Shown: positions 42,782-52,547 of the stretch, piece after piece
Layout of the letters: each line of letters opens with the position of its first letter
Numbering within the stretch: position 1 is the stretch's first letter
Assembly (NCBI GenBank): GCA_934716785.1
Contig: CAKUYM010000001.1
Location: forward strand, 1 to 64,000
Source of the DNA: an uncultured Bacteroides sp.
GTDB lineage: Bacteria > Bacteroidota > Bacteroidia > Bacteroidales > Bacteroidaceae
Reading direction: 5' to 3'
DNA length: 64,000 bases
Made by a program: the position numbers and the translations under genes
The notes under the pieces: model-generated
Database searches by the model: none
Told to the model about the DNA's origin: nothing
The model's input: the letters and a program-made list of their open reading frames with translations, nothing else

Positions 42782-43867
42782 ATGGAACATATTGGAAAAT
42801 TTGTCGCATTTCTGATTTTAGCTGTCAATGCTTTCTTCGTAGGAACGTTGATACTAAGCGCTTACAGCCCTTATCTCAACCCGAAGGTAAATCCGCTGGC
42901 CTCCAGCCTGGGGCTTGCGTTTCCGATATTCTTGGCCATCAACTTATTGTTCCTGCTTCTTTGGATATTTATCAATTATCGCTATGCGTTGTTGCCAATC
43001 ATCGGTCTCCTGATTTGCATTCCGCAGATACGGACTTATGTGCCTTTCAATTCCGCCACCAAAACTGTGCCCGAAGGAAGCATCAAGCTGCTGTCTTACA
43101 ACGTGATGAGTTTTAGCAATCTGAAGAAAAAGGATGGAAAGAATCCGGTTCTGTCCTATCTGGCAAACAGTAATGCCGATATTATCTGCCTACAGGAATA
43201 CAATACCACCGACAACAAGAAGTTTCTGACAGAGCAGGATGTAAGGAAAGCACTGAAAGCCTATCCTTACCGATCTATCCACCAACAAGGGAAAGGGGAT
43301 GTGCAGCTTGCCTGCTTCTCCAAATTTCCCATACTTTCATCGCGCGCCATCAAGTATGAGAGCAGCTACAACGGTTCCATGAGATATGTGTTGAAAGTAA
43401 ATAATGATACTATTACATTGATTAACAATCATCTGGAATCCAACAAGCTCACCAAGGAGGACAGGGGGATATACGAAGACATGATAAAAGATCCGAATGC
43501 CAAGAAGGTGAAGACCGGACTTCGGCAACTGGTCAAGAAGTTGGCGGAAGCATCGGCTATCCGTGCATCACAGGCGGATTCCGTGGCGAGGTACATTGCG
43601 GAAAGCAGCTACCCGACCATTATAGCATGCGGCGACTTCAACGACGGGTCTATCTCGTACACGCACCGCATCCTCACCCAAAGGCTGAACGATGCGTTCA
43701 CCCAATCCGGCAAAGGATTGGGAATTTCTTACAACCAGAACAAGTTCTATTTCCGAATAGACAACATCCTGATAAGCCCGAATCTGAAAGCCTACAACTG
43801 CACCGTAGACCAGTCGATCAAAGCGTCGGACCATTATCCCATCTGGTGTTATATCAGCAAGCGATAA
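42782..43867 (+). CDS. Membrane-anchored endonuclease/exonuclease/phosphatase-fold protein
   Basis: The 361-aa product has three N-terminal membrane helices (about 5-95) and then the EEP fold: IKLLSYNVMSF (metal Asn), DIICLQEYN (metal Glu), RSIHQQ, VNNDTITLINNHLES, IIACGDFNDG (Asp-Asn pair) and KASDHYPIWCYI (catalytic Asp-His). It faces the periplasm, so a nucleic acid, phospholipid or other phosphodiester substrate is possible; the substrate is unknown. Start at 42782 (MEHIGKF), 4 bases after the second rhomboid gene, so the three genes form one operon. The two rhomboids and this enzyme probably act at the inner membrane. Confidence 0.88.
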   Translation: MEHIGKFVAFLILAVNAFFVGTLILSAYSPYLNPKVNPLASSLGLAFPIFLAINLLFLLLWIFINYRYALLPIIGLLICIPQIRTYVPFNSATKTVPEGSIKLLSYNVMSFSNLKKKDGKNPVLSYLANSNADIICLQEYNTTDNKKFLTEQDVRKALKAYPYRSIHQQGKGDVQLACFSKFPILSSRAIKYESSYNGSMRYVLKVNNDTITLINNHLESNKLTKEDRGIYEDMIKDPNAKKVKTGLRQLVKKLAEASAIRASQADSVARYIAESSYPTIIACGDFNDGSISYTHRILTQRLNDAFTQSGKGLGISYNQNKFYFRIDNILISPNLKAYNCTVDQSIKASDHYPIWCYISKR

Positions 43868-43897
43868 AAAACGATAAACTCTAATATAAGAACACTT

Positions 43898-45985
43898 ATG
43901 ACAATTAAAAAAACACTAACTATTTTAGCTATAAGTTGTATGATGTACTCCTGCGCTACAAAAACAGAAAGTAATCCTTTCTTCACCGAGTTTCAAACCG
44001 AGTATGGCGTCCCGCCTTTCGACAAGATTAAGCCGGAACACTATGAACCCGCTTTCCTGAAAGGTATAGAGGAGCAAAACCGAAATATAGAAGCTATCAT
44101 CGAGAATACGGAGGTCGCCACATTCGAGAATACGATTGCAGCCTTGGACAATAGCGCACCTATCCTCGACCGCGTAAATGGCGTATTCTTCAACCTGACA
44201 GAGGCGGAAACGACCGATGCCCTTACCGAGCTTTCCATGAAGATGGCACCGGTTCTTTCGGAACATGACGATAACATCTCCCTGAATGAGCAACTTTACA
44301 AACGCGTGAATGACGTTTACCGGCAAAAAGATTCATTGAACCTGTCAACAGAGCAGCAACGCCTGTTGGACAAGACCTACAAAAGGTTTGTCCGCTCCGG
44401 TGCCGGACTCAGTGCGGAAAAGCAAGCACGGCTCCGCGAAATCAACAAGGAACTTTCTACACTCGGCATCGCTTTCAGCAACAACGTACTGAATGAGAAT
44501 AATACGTTCCAACTTTTTGTTGACAAAGAAGAAGATTTGGCAGGACTGCCCGAATGGTTCCGCCAAAGTGCAGCCGAGGAGGCGAAAGCTGCCGGACAAG
44601 AAGGAAAATGGTTGTTTACCCTGCACAATGCCAGCCGTCTGCCTTTCTTGCAATACTCGGAGAACCGCCCGCTACGCGAACAAATGTACAAAGCTTATAT
44701 CAACCGCGGCAACAACAATAATGAAAACGATAACAAGGAAAACATCCGTAAAATCGTCTCTCTCCGCCTTGAGAAAGCCAATCTGTTAGGTTTCGACAAC
44801 TATGCCAACTTCGTCTTGGATGAGACTATGGCGAAGAACGACACGAATGTTATGGAACTTTTGAACAACCTTTGGAGCTATGCACTGCCGAAAGCGAAAG
44901 CAGAAGCCGCAGAGCTGCAAAAATTGATGGACAAGGAAGGCAAGGGCGAAAAGTTAGAGGCATGGGACTGGTGGTATTATACCGAAAAACTGCGGAAAGA
45001 AAAATACAATCTGTCTGAAGAGGATACAAAGCCTTACTTCAAACTGGAGAACGTGCGCGAGGGCGCATTTGCCGTAGCCAACAAATTATATGGCATCACT
45101 TTGAGCAAAATGGAAGGCATACCCACTTATCATCCCGACGTGGAAGTGTTTGAAGTAAAAGACTCCGACGGATCACAACTCGGTATCTTCTATGCTGACT
45201 ATTTCCCGCGCGCCGGAAAAAGAGGCGGTGCATGGATGAGCAACTATCGCGAACAGCAGGGAGCTATCCGCCCGTTGATATGCAACGTTGGCAGCTTTAC
45301 CAAACCGGTGGGCGACACGCCTTCCCTACTGACAATGGATGAGGTAGAGACGCTGTTCCACGAGTTCGGCCATGCCTTGCACGGCTTGCTGACAAAGTGT
45401 GAATATAAAGGAACGTCCGGCACCAATGTCGTACGTGATTTTGTAGAACTTCCTTCCCAAATCAACGAGCATTGGGCTACCGAACCGGAAGTGCTGAAGA
45501 TGTACGCCAAACATTATCAGACGGGAGAAGTAATCCCCGATGAAATTATCGAAAAGATATTGAAGCAGAAAACATTCAATCAAGGATTTATGACCACGGA
45601 GCTGTTGGCTGCCGCCATCCTCGACATGAACCTGCACACCGTGACGGATGTAAAGAATATGGATATGCTTTCTTTCGAAAAAGATGCCATGGACAAGCTC
45701 GGACTTATCCCCGAAATTGCCCCCCGCTACCGCGTCACTTACTTCAACCATATCATCGGCGGATACGCAGCCGGATACTATAGTTACCTATGGGCAAATG
45801 TACTGGACAATGACGCTTTTGAGGCCTTTAAAGAACATGGAATCTTCGACAAGGAGACCGCCGATTTGTTCCGCTACAACATACTGGAGAAAGGGGATAG
45901 CGAAGACCCGATGGTGCTTTACAAAAAATTCCGCGGAGCAGAGCCGAGTCTGGAAGCTCTACTGAAAAACAGAGGAATGAAATAA
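43898..45985 (+). CDS. dcp: M3 family oligopeptidase (dipeptidyl carboxypeptidase type)
   Basis: The 695-aa enzyme has a lipoprotein-type signal (TIKKTLTILAISCMMYSC), so it is exported and probably lipid-anchored in the periplasm. N-terminal FFTEFQTEYGVPPFDKIKPEHYEPAF is the usual M3 opening. The zinc site is TLFHEFGHALHGLL (HExxH) with the third ligand in the downstream FVELPSQINEHW. C-terminal YFNHIIGGYAAGYYSYLWANVLDNDAF matches Dcp. It removes dipeptides from the C-terminus of short peptides. It is monocistronic and ends at a hairpin. Confidence 0.93.
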   Translation: MTIKKTLTILAISCMMYSCATKTESNPFFTEFQTEYGVPPFDKIKPEHYEPAFLKGIEEQNRNIEAIIENTEVATFENTIAALDNSAPILDRVNGVFFNLTEAETTDALTELSMKMAPVLSEHDDNISLNEQLYKRVNDVYRQKDSLNLSTEQQRLLDKTYKRFVRSGAGLSAEKQARLREINKELSTLGIAFSNNVLNENNTFQLFVDKEEDLAGLPEWFRQSAAEEAKAAGQEGKWLFTLHNASRLPFLQYSENRPLREQMYKAYINRGNNNNENDNKENIRKIVSLRLEKANLLGFDNYANFVLDETMAKNDTNVMELLNNLWSYALPKAKAEAAELQKLMDKEGKGEKLEAWDWWYYTEKLRKEKYNLSEEDTKPYFKLENVREGAFAVANKLYGITLSKMEGIPTYHPDVEVFEVKDSDGSQLGIFYADYFPRAGKRGGAWMSNYREQQGAIRPLICNVGSFTKPVGDTPSLLTMDEVETLFHEFGHALHGLLTKCEYKGTSGTNVVRDFVELPSQINEHWATEPEVLKMYAKHYQTGEVIPDEIIEKILKQKTFNQGFMTTELLAAAILDMNLHTVTDVKNMDMLSFEKDAMDKLGLIPEIAPRYRVTYFNHIIGGYAAGYYSYLWANVLDNDAFEAFKEHGIFDKETADLFRYNILEKGDSEDPMVLYKKFRGAEPSLEALLKNRGMK

Positions 45986-45998
45986 TTCTGCAAAAAAG

Positions 45999-46027
45999 CC
46001 CTCAAACATCAAATATTTGAGGGTTTG
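45999..46027 (+). terminator. Terminator after dcp
   Basis: CCCTCAAA pairs with TTTGAGGG across 9 bases, preceded by an A-run and followed by TTTGTT, 14 bases after the dcp stop. Confidence 0.75.
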
Positions 46028-46052
46028 TTACATATAAATGTGAAAAAAAAAC

Positions 46053-46060
46053 TATATTTG
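46053..46060 (+). promoter_or_regulatory. -7 promoter box for secDF
   Basis: TATATTTG followed by C matches TAnnTTTG, 89 bases upstream of the ATG. Confidence 0.6.
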
Positions 46061-46064
46061 CAGC

Positions 46065-46096
46065 CTTGTATGCGGCAAAAAAACTTGTATACGGCA
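46065..46096 (+). repeat. Two-copy 13-bp repeat in the secDF leader
   Basis: CTTGTATGCGGCA (46065-46077) recurs at 46084-46096 with one base change, period 19. It lies in the expected 5' untranslated region of secDF. Confidence 0.75.
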
Positions 46097-46149
46097 GAAT
46101 TTAACTGAAAATTAAATTTAAAAAGTAATCATCATAAATTAAAAGTAAA

Positions 46150-49100
46150 ATGCAAAACAAAGGATTTGTAAAGGTTTTTGCGGTATTACTCACGCTGGTA
46201 TGCGTGTTCTACCTCTCCTTCTCCTTCGTAACACGCCATTATACCAGCAAGGCGAAAGAAATTGCGAACGGCGACCCGAAAGTAGAACAGGACTACCTCG
46301 ACTCTCTCTCTAACGAGAAAGTCTGGCTGGGTAACTGGACGCTGAAAGATTGTCGTGAAATGGAGATTAGTTTAGGTTTGGACCTGAAGGGCGGTATGAA
46401 CGTCATCCTTGAGGTTTCCGTACCGGATGTCATCAAAGCTTTGGCTGACAACAAACCTGATGAAGCGTTCAATAACGCATTGGCAACGGCAGCCCAACAG
46501 GCTATCAACAGCCAGGACGATGTTATCACACTGTTCATCAGAGAATATCACAAGACAGCTCCGGATGCAAAACTTTCCGAACTTTTCGCTACACAACAGT
46601 TGAAAGACAAAGTTAACCAGAAATCATCTGACGCCGATGTTGAAAAAGTACTGAGAGCCGAAATAAAAGCTGCTGTCGAGAACTCATTCAACGTACTCCG
46701 TACACGTATCGACCGTTTCGGTGTGGTTCAACCGAACATCCAAAGTCTGGAAGACAAAATGGGACGTATCATGGTGGAACTCCCGGGTATCAAAGAACCG
46801 GAACGTGTGAGAAAACTTCTCCAAGGTTCTGCCAACCTCGAATTTTGGGAGACTTATACGGCTAAGGAAGTTCTTCCCGCCATGCAATCTGCCGACGCTA
46901 AGTTGCGCACAGTATTGGCTGAAGAAACAACTGCCGATGCAGATACTGTCAAAGCTGCCGTTCTCACCGAAGCTACTCCGGTGGAGAATAAAGCCGTAAG
47001 TGCCGCCGACAGCCTTGCCGCCGCACTGAAAGGTGATGCAACAGCCGAAGACAAGTCTGCCGCAAACATGGAGGCATTAAAAAAGCAATATCCTTTGCTG
47101 TCAATCCTTCAGTTGAATTCCAGCGGACAGGGTTGCATTATCGGTTACGCCAACTACAAGGATACTGCCGACATCAACAAATACTTGGCTATGCCGGAAG
47201 TCAAAGCAGAGCTTCCGAAAGACCTTCGTCTGAAATGGGGCGTTTCTCCTTCCGAATTTGACAAGAAAGGTCAGACTTTCGAATTGTATGCCATCAAATC
47301 TACCGAACGCAACGGCAAAGCTCCGTTGGAAGGTGATGTAGTAACAGATGCCAAGGACGAATTCGACCAATACAGCAAACCGGCTGTAAGCATGACGATG
47401 AACTCTGACGGCGCACGTCGTTGGGCTCAGCTGACCAAACAGAACATCGGTCGTTCTATCGCCATCGTTCTTGATAACTATGTATATTCCGCACCGAACG
47501 TAAACTCTGAAATCACAGGCGGACGTTCACAGATTACCGGTCACTTTACACCGGAACAGGCGAAGGACTTGGCTAACGTATTGAAATCCGGTAAGATGCC
47601 GGCTCCGGCTCACATCGTGCAGGAAGATATCGTTGGTCCGTCATTAGGTCAGGAATCTATCAACGCAGGTATTTTCTCATTCGTTGTAGCTCTGATCTTG
47701 CTGATGATTTACATGTGCTCCATGTACGGTTTCATCCCGGGTATGGTTGCCAACGGTGCATTGTTCCTCAACTTCTTCTTCACATTAGGTATCCTTTCAT
47801 CCTTCCAAGCCGCACTGACCATGTCCGGTATCGCCGGTATGGTGTTGTCATTAGGTATGGCAGTGGATGCAAACGTGCTTATCTATGAACGTACCAAAGA
47901 GGAGCTTCGCGCAGGTAAGGGTGTGAAGAAAGCACTTGCCGACGGTTATTCCAACGCATTCTCCGCTATCTTCGACTCCAACTTGACATCTATCATCACA
48001 GGTATCATCCTGTTCAACTTCGGTACCGGTCCGATTCGCGGTTTTGCTACGACATTGATTATCGGTATCCTCGTATCTTTCTTCACTGCCGTATTCATGA
48101 CACGTATTGTTTACGAGCACTTCATGAACAAGGACAAGTGGCTGAACCTGACATTTACAACCGGTATCTCAAAGAACCTGATGACCAACACGCATTTCGA
48201 CTTCATGGGAAGCAACAAGAAATCCATGATTATCGTCGGCGCTGTTCTTCTCATCTGCATCGGTTCATTTGCTATCCGCGGCTTAAGCCAGAGTATCGAC
48301 TTCACCGGTGGACGTAACTTCAAGGTACAGTTTGAAAATCCTGTAGAACCGGAACAAGTTCGCGAATTGATCGCCAGCAAGTTCGGAGATGCCAATGTAA
48401 GTGTTATCGCTATCGGTACAGACAAGAAAACCGTACGTATCAGCACTAACTACCGTATCGAAGATCCGGGTAGCAACGTGGATTCGGAAATCGAAGCATA
48501 TCTGTATGAAACTTTGAAGCCGGTGCTGACTCAGAACATCACATTGGAGACATTCATCGACCGTGACAATCACACAGGTGGTAGTATCATCAGTTCCCAG
48601 AAAGTAGGTCCGAGCATCGCAGACGACATCAAGACCGGTGCTATTTACTCAGTGATATTGGCATTGATCGCTATCGGTCTGTATATATTGCTCCGTTTCC
48701 GCAACATTGCCTACAGTATCGGTTCTATCGCTGCTTTGAGCTGTGACACCATTATGATTATCGGTGCTTATTCATTGTTCTGGGGTATCCTGCCGTTCTC
48801 TCTGGAAATCGATCAGACATTCATCGGTGCTATCCTGACGGCTATCGGTTACTCTATCAATGATAAGGTGGTAATCTTCGACCGTGTACGTGAATTCTTC
48901 GGACTGTATCCGAAACGCGATGTCCGTGTGTTGTTCAACGATTCTTTGAATACCACATTGGCACGTACCATCAATACTTCATTGAGTACATTGATCGTGT
49001 TACTGTGTATCTTCATCCTCGGTGGTGATTCTATCCGCAGCTTCGCATTCGCCATGATTCTCGGTGTTGTAATCGGTACATTGTCTTCACTGTTCATTGC

Positions 49101-49161
49101 ATCTCCGATCGCATACAACATGATGAAGAACAAAAAAGCCATACCGGCCACAGAAGAATAA
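46150..49161 (+). CDS. secDF: Protein translocase subunit SecDF (fused)
   Basis: The 1003-aa protein uses the proton gradient to pull exported proteins through SecYEG. The SecD half has the first membrane span (VFAVLLTLVCVFYLSFSF), LGLDLKGGMNVILEV, the large periplasmic P1 domain and helices with AGMVLSLGMAVDANVLIYER. The SecF half starts near residue 690 (IIVGAVLLICIGSFAIRG), has SIDFTGGRNFKVQF and ends with helices containing TAIGYSINDKVVIFDRVRE and NTSLSTLIVLL. Twelve membrane helices in all. The fusion form is normal for Bacteroidota. An Ala-rich insert (about 250-310, TTADADTVKAAVLTEATPVE) lies in the SecD periplasmic region. It is monocistronic with a very strong terminator. Confidence 0.96.
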   Translation: MQNKGFVKVFAVLLTLVCVFYLSFSFVTRHYTSKAKEIANGDPKVEQDYLDSLSNEKVWLGNWTLKDCREMEISLGLDLKGGMNVILEVSVPDVIKALADNKPDEAFNNALATAAQQAINSQDDVITLFIREYHKTAPDAKLSELFATQQLKDKVNQKSSDADVEKVLRAEIKAAVENSFNVLRTRIDRFGVVQPNIQSLEDKMGRIMVELPGIKEPERVRKLLQGSANLEFWETYTAKEVLPAMQSADAKLRTVLAEETTADADTVKAAVLTEATPVENKAVSAADSLAAALKGDATAEDKSAANMEALKKQYPLLSILQLNSSGQGCIIGYANYKDTADINKYLAMPEVKAELPKDLRLKWGVSPSEFDKKGQTFELYAIKSTERNGKAPLEGDVVTDAKDEFDQYSKPAVSMTMNSDGARRWAQLTKQNIGRSIAIVLDNYVYSAPNVNSEITGGRSQITGHFTPEQAKDLANVLKSGKMPAPAHIVQEDIVGPSLGQESINAGIFSFVVALILLMIYMCSMYGFIPGMVANGALFLNFFFTLGILSSFQAALTMSGIAGMVLSLGMAVDANVLIYERTKEELRAGKGVKKALADGYSNAFSAIFDSNLTSIITGIILFNFGTGPIRGFATTLIIGILVSFFTAVFMTRIVYEHFMNKDKWLNLTFTTGISKNLMTNTHFDFMGSNKKSMIIVGAVLLICIGSFAIRGLSQSIDFTGGRNFKVQFENPVEPEQVRELIASKFGDANVSVIAIGTDKKTVRISTNYRIEDPGSNVDSEIEAYLYETLKPVLTQNITLETFIDRDNHTGGSIISSQKVGPSIADDIKTGAIYSVILALIAIGLYILLRFRNIAYSIGSIAALSCDTIMIIGAYSLFWGILPFSLEIDQTFIGAILTAIGYSINDKVVIFDRVREFFGLYPKRDVRVLFNDSLNTTLARTINTSLSTLIVLLCIFILGGDSIRSFAFAMILGVVIGTLSSLFIASPIAYNMMKNKKAIPATEE

Positions 49162-49172
49162 CAATCTCTCCG

Positions 49173-49218
49173 AATAGAAAAAGCCTCTTCCGGATATTCG
49201 GAAGAGGCTTTTTCTATT
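49173..49218. terminator. 20-bp perfect hairpin terminator after secDF
   Basis: AATAGAAAAAGCCTCTTCCG and its exact complement flank a 6-base loop. A-run and T-run lie on both sides of the stem, so it works in both directions: for secDF and for the minus-strand tRNA. Confidence 0.92.
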
Positions 49219-49339
49219 GATTATTAAAACAAATAGAAGCTATAAGACATAAATCTTAAAAAGAAGCCTTTTGTAACACTTAAAACTTGATACAGCATGA
49301 AAGCCTACAAACACACCTCTCATAGATTCCCTTTTGTAG

Positions 49340-49411
49340 TAGCCCCGAGGGGAATCGAACCCCTATCTAAAGTTTAGGAAACTTCTATTCTATCCGTTGA
49401 ACTACAAGGCC
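49340..49411 (-). tRNA. tRNA-Arg (anticodon CCT)
   Basis: The minus strand folds into a full cloverleaf of 72 nt: acceptor GGCCTTG/CGGGGCT with discriminator A, D-stem GTTC/GAAT, anticodon stem GAAGT/ACTTT with loop TTCCTAA (anticodon CCT, codon AGG), and T-arm AGGGG-TTCGATT-CCCCT. CCA is not encoded. The first acceptor pair is G-U. Between secDF (49161) and korA (49615) the only other features are the terminator and a weak -7 box (GACCTTTG near 49551). Confidence 0.95.
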
Positions 49412-49614
49412 GTTTCAAATTTGTTTGCAAAGATAACGGTTTCTGTCGATTTAACAAGAATAAAAATACAGGTTCCTCTCGAACATCTTATTTTTTCTGC
49501 GTCAATAGGACAATAAAGCGCGTTTTATTTTGATAATTCGATTAACTTTACGACCTTTGTGTTCGCAAAATGAAAGTAAAAACAGTTTTTAATTTAAATA
49601 TAGTAATTAAAGTT

Positions 49615-51462
49615 ATGGCAGACGAAATGATGGTTAAAGAATTGGAGGAAGTCGTAGTACGTTTCTCCGGCGACTCCGGCGACGGCATGCAGCTGGCCGG
49701 CAACATCTTCTCGACCGTGTCGGCTACGATAGGCAATGACATCAGTACATTTCCCGACTATCCGGCAGACATCCGTGCACCGCAAGGTTCGCTAACCGGT
49801 GTTTCCGGTTTTCAGGTACATATCGGTGCGGAAAAAGTGTATACCCCGGGCGACAAATGTGATGTATTGGTAGCTATGAACGCCGCCGCATTGAAAACAC
49901 AATATAAATTCGCGAAATCCACAGCCTGTATTATCATCGACACAGACGCTTTTCAAAAATCCGATTTAGATAAAGCGGCATTCACCACCGATAATCCTAT
50001 TGAAGAAATGGGTATCAAGCAAGACGTGATTGCGGCACCTATCTCACAGATGGTAAAAGATTGTTTGGCGGATACGGGAATGGATAATAAGTCCATGCTG
50101 AAATGCCGCAATATGTTTGCCGTAGGACTGGTATGCTGGCTATTCAACCGCGATCTTAAGATAGCGGAAGACTTTATCCGCGAGAAATTCGCCAAAAAAC
50201 CTGAAATAGCGGCAGCAAACATCAGAGTGGTTCATGCCGGATATGATTATGGGCACAACACACACGCATCCGTTGCACATACATACAAAATCGAAAGTAA
50301 AGCAGCCGTTCCCGGAAAATATATGGATATCACCGGAAATAAAGCGACCGCGTATGGATTCATCGCAGCCGCAGAGAAAGCCGGACTGAAATTATACTTA
50401 GGGTCTTACCCTATCACTCCTGCAACAGATGTGCTGCATGAGCTTTCAAAGCATAAATCATTGGGAGTGACCACCGTGCAATGTGAAGATGAGATTGCCG
50501 GTTGCGCTTCCGCTGTCGGCGCTTCATACGCCGGCGCACTTGCCGTTACTTCCACTTCCGGACCGGGTATCTGCTTGAAGTCAGAAGCTATGAACCTGGC
50601 TGTCATCATGGAACTTCCATTGGTTGTATTGGATGTACAACGCGGCGGTCCCGCTACCGGTTTGCCTACCAAATCGGAACAAACAGACCTACTGCAAGTC
50701 CTCTTCGGCCGTAACGGTGAAAGCCCGATGCCTGTCATTGCGGCGATATCACCTACAGACTGTTTTGATTCAGCCTATATGGCCGCCAAAATCGCTTTGG
50801 AGCACATGACTCCGGTTGTATTGCTGACAGACGCATTTGTCGCCAATGGTTCAGGCGCATGGAAATTGCCTAAATTGGCTGATTATCCCGCTATCAATCC
50901 TCCTTACGTACGTCCGGAAATGTCGGAAACTTGGACACCGTATCAACGTGACCCGCAAACCGGCGTTCGCTACTGGGCGATTCCGGGTACAGAAGGATTC
51001 ACCCATATACTGGGAGGCCTTGAAAAGGATAACAAGACAGGAGCTATCTCAACTGATCCGGAAAACCACGACTTGATGACTCGGTTGCGCCAACAGAAAA
51101 TCGCCAATATTGAGGTACCTGATGTAGAAGTTGAAGGCGACGAAAAAGATGCCGAATTGCTGATTGTAGGTTTCGGAGGTACTTACGGACATTTGCACGC
51201 TGCTATGGACGAGCTCCGCGCTAATGGTAAAAAAGTAGCATTAGCACATTTTAAATTCATCAATCCTCTTCCAAAAAACACGGCAGACGTGATGAAAAGA
51301 TACAAGAAAGTGGTGGTGGCCGAACAAAATATGGGACAGTTTGCCGGGTATCTCCGTATGAAGGTGGACGGTTTCGTTCCTTATCAGTTCAACCAAGTGA
51401 AAGGACAGCCTTTTGTTGTCAACGAATTAGTCAATGCATTCACTGAGATTATCAACAAGTAA
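49615..51462 (+). CDS. korA: 2-oxoacid:ferredoxin oxidoreductase alpha (gamma-alpha fusion)
   Basis: With the next gene it forms the enzyme that oxidatively decarboxylates a 2-oxoacid (probably 2-oxoglutarate) to the CoA thioester and reduces ferredoxin, an oxygen-sensitive step of anaerobes. The 615-aa product has an N-terminal gamma domain (VVRFSGDSGDGMQLAG to about 190). The alpha pyrimidine-binding domain follows (LGSYPITPATDVLHEL, EDEIAGCASAVGASYAGALAVTSTSGPG, VLDVQRGGPATGLPTKSEQTDLLQ), and a C-terminal part has VVVAEQNMGQFAGYLRMKV. The fusion is typical for the Bacteroidota KorA. The ATG at 49615 (MADEMMVKE) was chosen over 49570. korB follows by 12 bases. Substrate choice is inferred from family resemblance. 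Confidence 0.92.
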   Translation: MADEMMVKELEEVVVRFSGDSGDGMQLAGNIFSTVSATIGNDISTFPDYPADIRAPQGSLTGVSGFQVHIGAEKVYTPGDKCDVLVAMNAAALKTQYKFAKSTACIIIDTDAFQKSDLDKAAFTTDNPIEEMGIKQDVIAAPISQMVKDCLADTGMDNKSMLKCRNMFAVGLVCWLFNRDLKIAEDFIREKFAKKPEIAAANIRVVHAGYDYGHNTHASVAHTYKIESKAAVPGKYMDITGNKATAYGFIAAAEKAGLKLYLGSYPITPATDVLHELSKHKSLGVTTVQCEDEIAGCASAVGASYAGALAVTSTSGPGICLKSEAMNLAVIMELPLVVLDVQRGGPATGLPTKSEQTDLLQVLFGRNGESPMPVIAAISPTDCFDSAYMAAKIALEHMTPVVLLTDAFVANGSGAWKLPKLADYPAINPPYVRPEMSETWTPYQRDPQTGVRYWAIPGTEGFTHILGGLEKDNKTGAISTDPENHDLMTRLRQQKIANIEVPDVEVEGDEKDAELLIVGFGGTYGHLHAAMDELRANGKKVALAHFKFINPLPKNTADVMKRYKKVVVAEQNMGQFAGYLRMKVDGFVPYQFNQVKGQPFVVNELVNAFTEIINK

Positions 51463-51474
51463 AATCAAAAAATT

Positions 51475-52479
51475 ATGAGCGAATATACAGCTAAAGACTT
51501 TAAAAAAGGACAGCCACGCTGGTGTCCGGGATGTGGTGACCACTTTTTCCTGGCTTCGTTACACAAAGCTATGGCAGAAATCGGTGTCGCTCCATGGGAT
51601 ACGGCAGTAATTTCCGGTATCGGTTGTTCCAGCCGTCTTCCTCACTATATGAATACATACGGCATGAATACGATTCACGGTCGCGCTGCCGCCATCGCAA
51701 CAGGATGCAAAGTCGCTAACCCCAAACTAACCGTATGGCAAATAAGCGGTGACGGTGACGGACTTGCTATCGGAGGTAACCATTTCATTCATGCCAACCG
51801 ACGTAATATCGACATCAACATGATCTTGCTCAACAACCGTATCTATGGTCTGACTAAAGGACAATACTCACCAACTTCACCGCGTGGTTTTGTCAGTAAG
51901 TCTTCCCCTTACGGCACTGTAGAAGATCCGTTCAACCCGGCTGAACTATGCTTTGGCGCACGCGGACATTTCTTTGCCCGAGCTGTTGCCACAGACGCGT
52001 CCGGTACGATAGAGATATTGAAAGCCGCTTATAATCATAAAGGCACTGCTGTCTGCGAAATTTTACAAAACTGCGTCATCTTCAATGATGGTACACACAA
52101 CTCCGTATACAACAAAGAAGGACGTGCCAAAAATGCAATTTATCTGGAACATGGCAAGCCAATGCTGTTCGGTGAGAACAAAGAATTTGGATTAATGCAA
52201 GAAGGATTCGGGCTGAAAGTTGTGAAACTGGGCGAGAACGGTATCACGGAAAAAGATATCCTGATACATGACGCACACTGTCTGGATAACACACTCCAGT
52301 TAAAACTGGCCTTGATGGAAGGTCCGGACTTCCCCATCGCACTCGGGGTTATCCGCGATGTAGACGCTCCGACTTATAATGATGCGGTAGAGGCACAAAT
52401 CGAAGAAGTCAAGAGTAAAAAGAAATACCATAATTTCGAGGAGCTGTTGATGACTAATGATACTTGGGAAGTGAAGTAA
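51475..52479 (+). CDS. korB: 2-oxoacid:ferredoxin oxidoreductase subunit beta
   Basis: The 334-aa thiamine-diphosphate subunit has PRWCPGCGDHFFLASLH (iron-sulfur/TPP region CxxC), SGIGCSSRLPHYMNTYG, HGRAAAIATGCKVANP and the TPP/metal motif SGDGDGLAIGGNHF...NNRIYGLTKGQYSPTS. It pairs with KorA in the cytoplasm. Start ATG at 51475, 12 bases after korA. No delta ferredoxin subunit gene lies here; in this two-gene type an external ferredoxin is used. It ends at a strong terminator. Confidence 0.94.
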   Translation: MSEYTAKDFKKGQPRWCPGCGDHFFLASLHKAMAEIGVAPWDTAVISGIGCSSRLPHYMNTYGMNTIHGRAAAIATGCKVANPKLTVWQISGDGDGLAIGGNHFIHANRRNIDINMILLNNRIYGLTKGQYSPTSPRGFVSKSSPYGTVEDPFNPAELCFGARGHFFARAVATDASGTIEILKAAYNHKGTAVCEILQNCVIFNDGTHNSVYNKEGRAKNAIYLEHGKPMLFGENKEFGLMQEGFGLKVVKLGENGITEKDILIHDAHCLDNTLQLKLALMEGPDFPIALGVIRDVDAPTYNDAVEAQIEEVKSKKKYHNFEELLMTNDTWEVK

Positions 52480-52492
52480 TTTACAGCCTAAT

Positions 52493-52536
52493 AATCACCC
52501 CTGCTACAGACATCTGTGGCAGGGGTGATTTTTATA
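52493..52536. terminator. Bidirectional terminator between korB and the LolC/E-like gene
   Basis: AATCACCCCTGC pairs with GCAGGGGTGATT (12 bp) and ACAG/CTGT continue the stem to a short loop. A TTTTTAT run follows. It closely resembles the hairpin at 38743-38786. Confidence 0.88.
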
Positions 52537-52547
52537 TTTCAGGAGTT

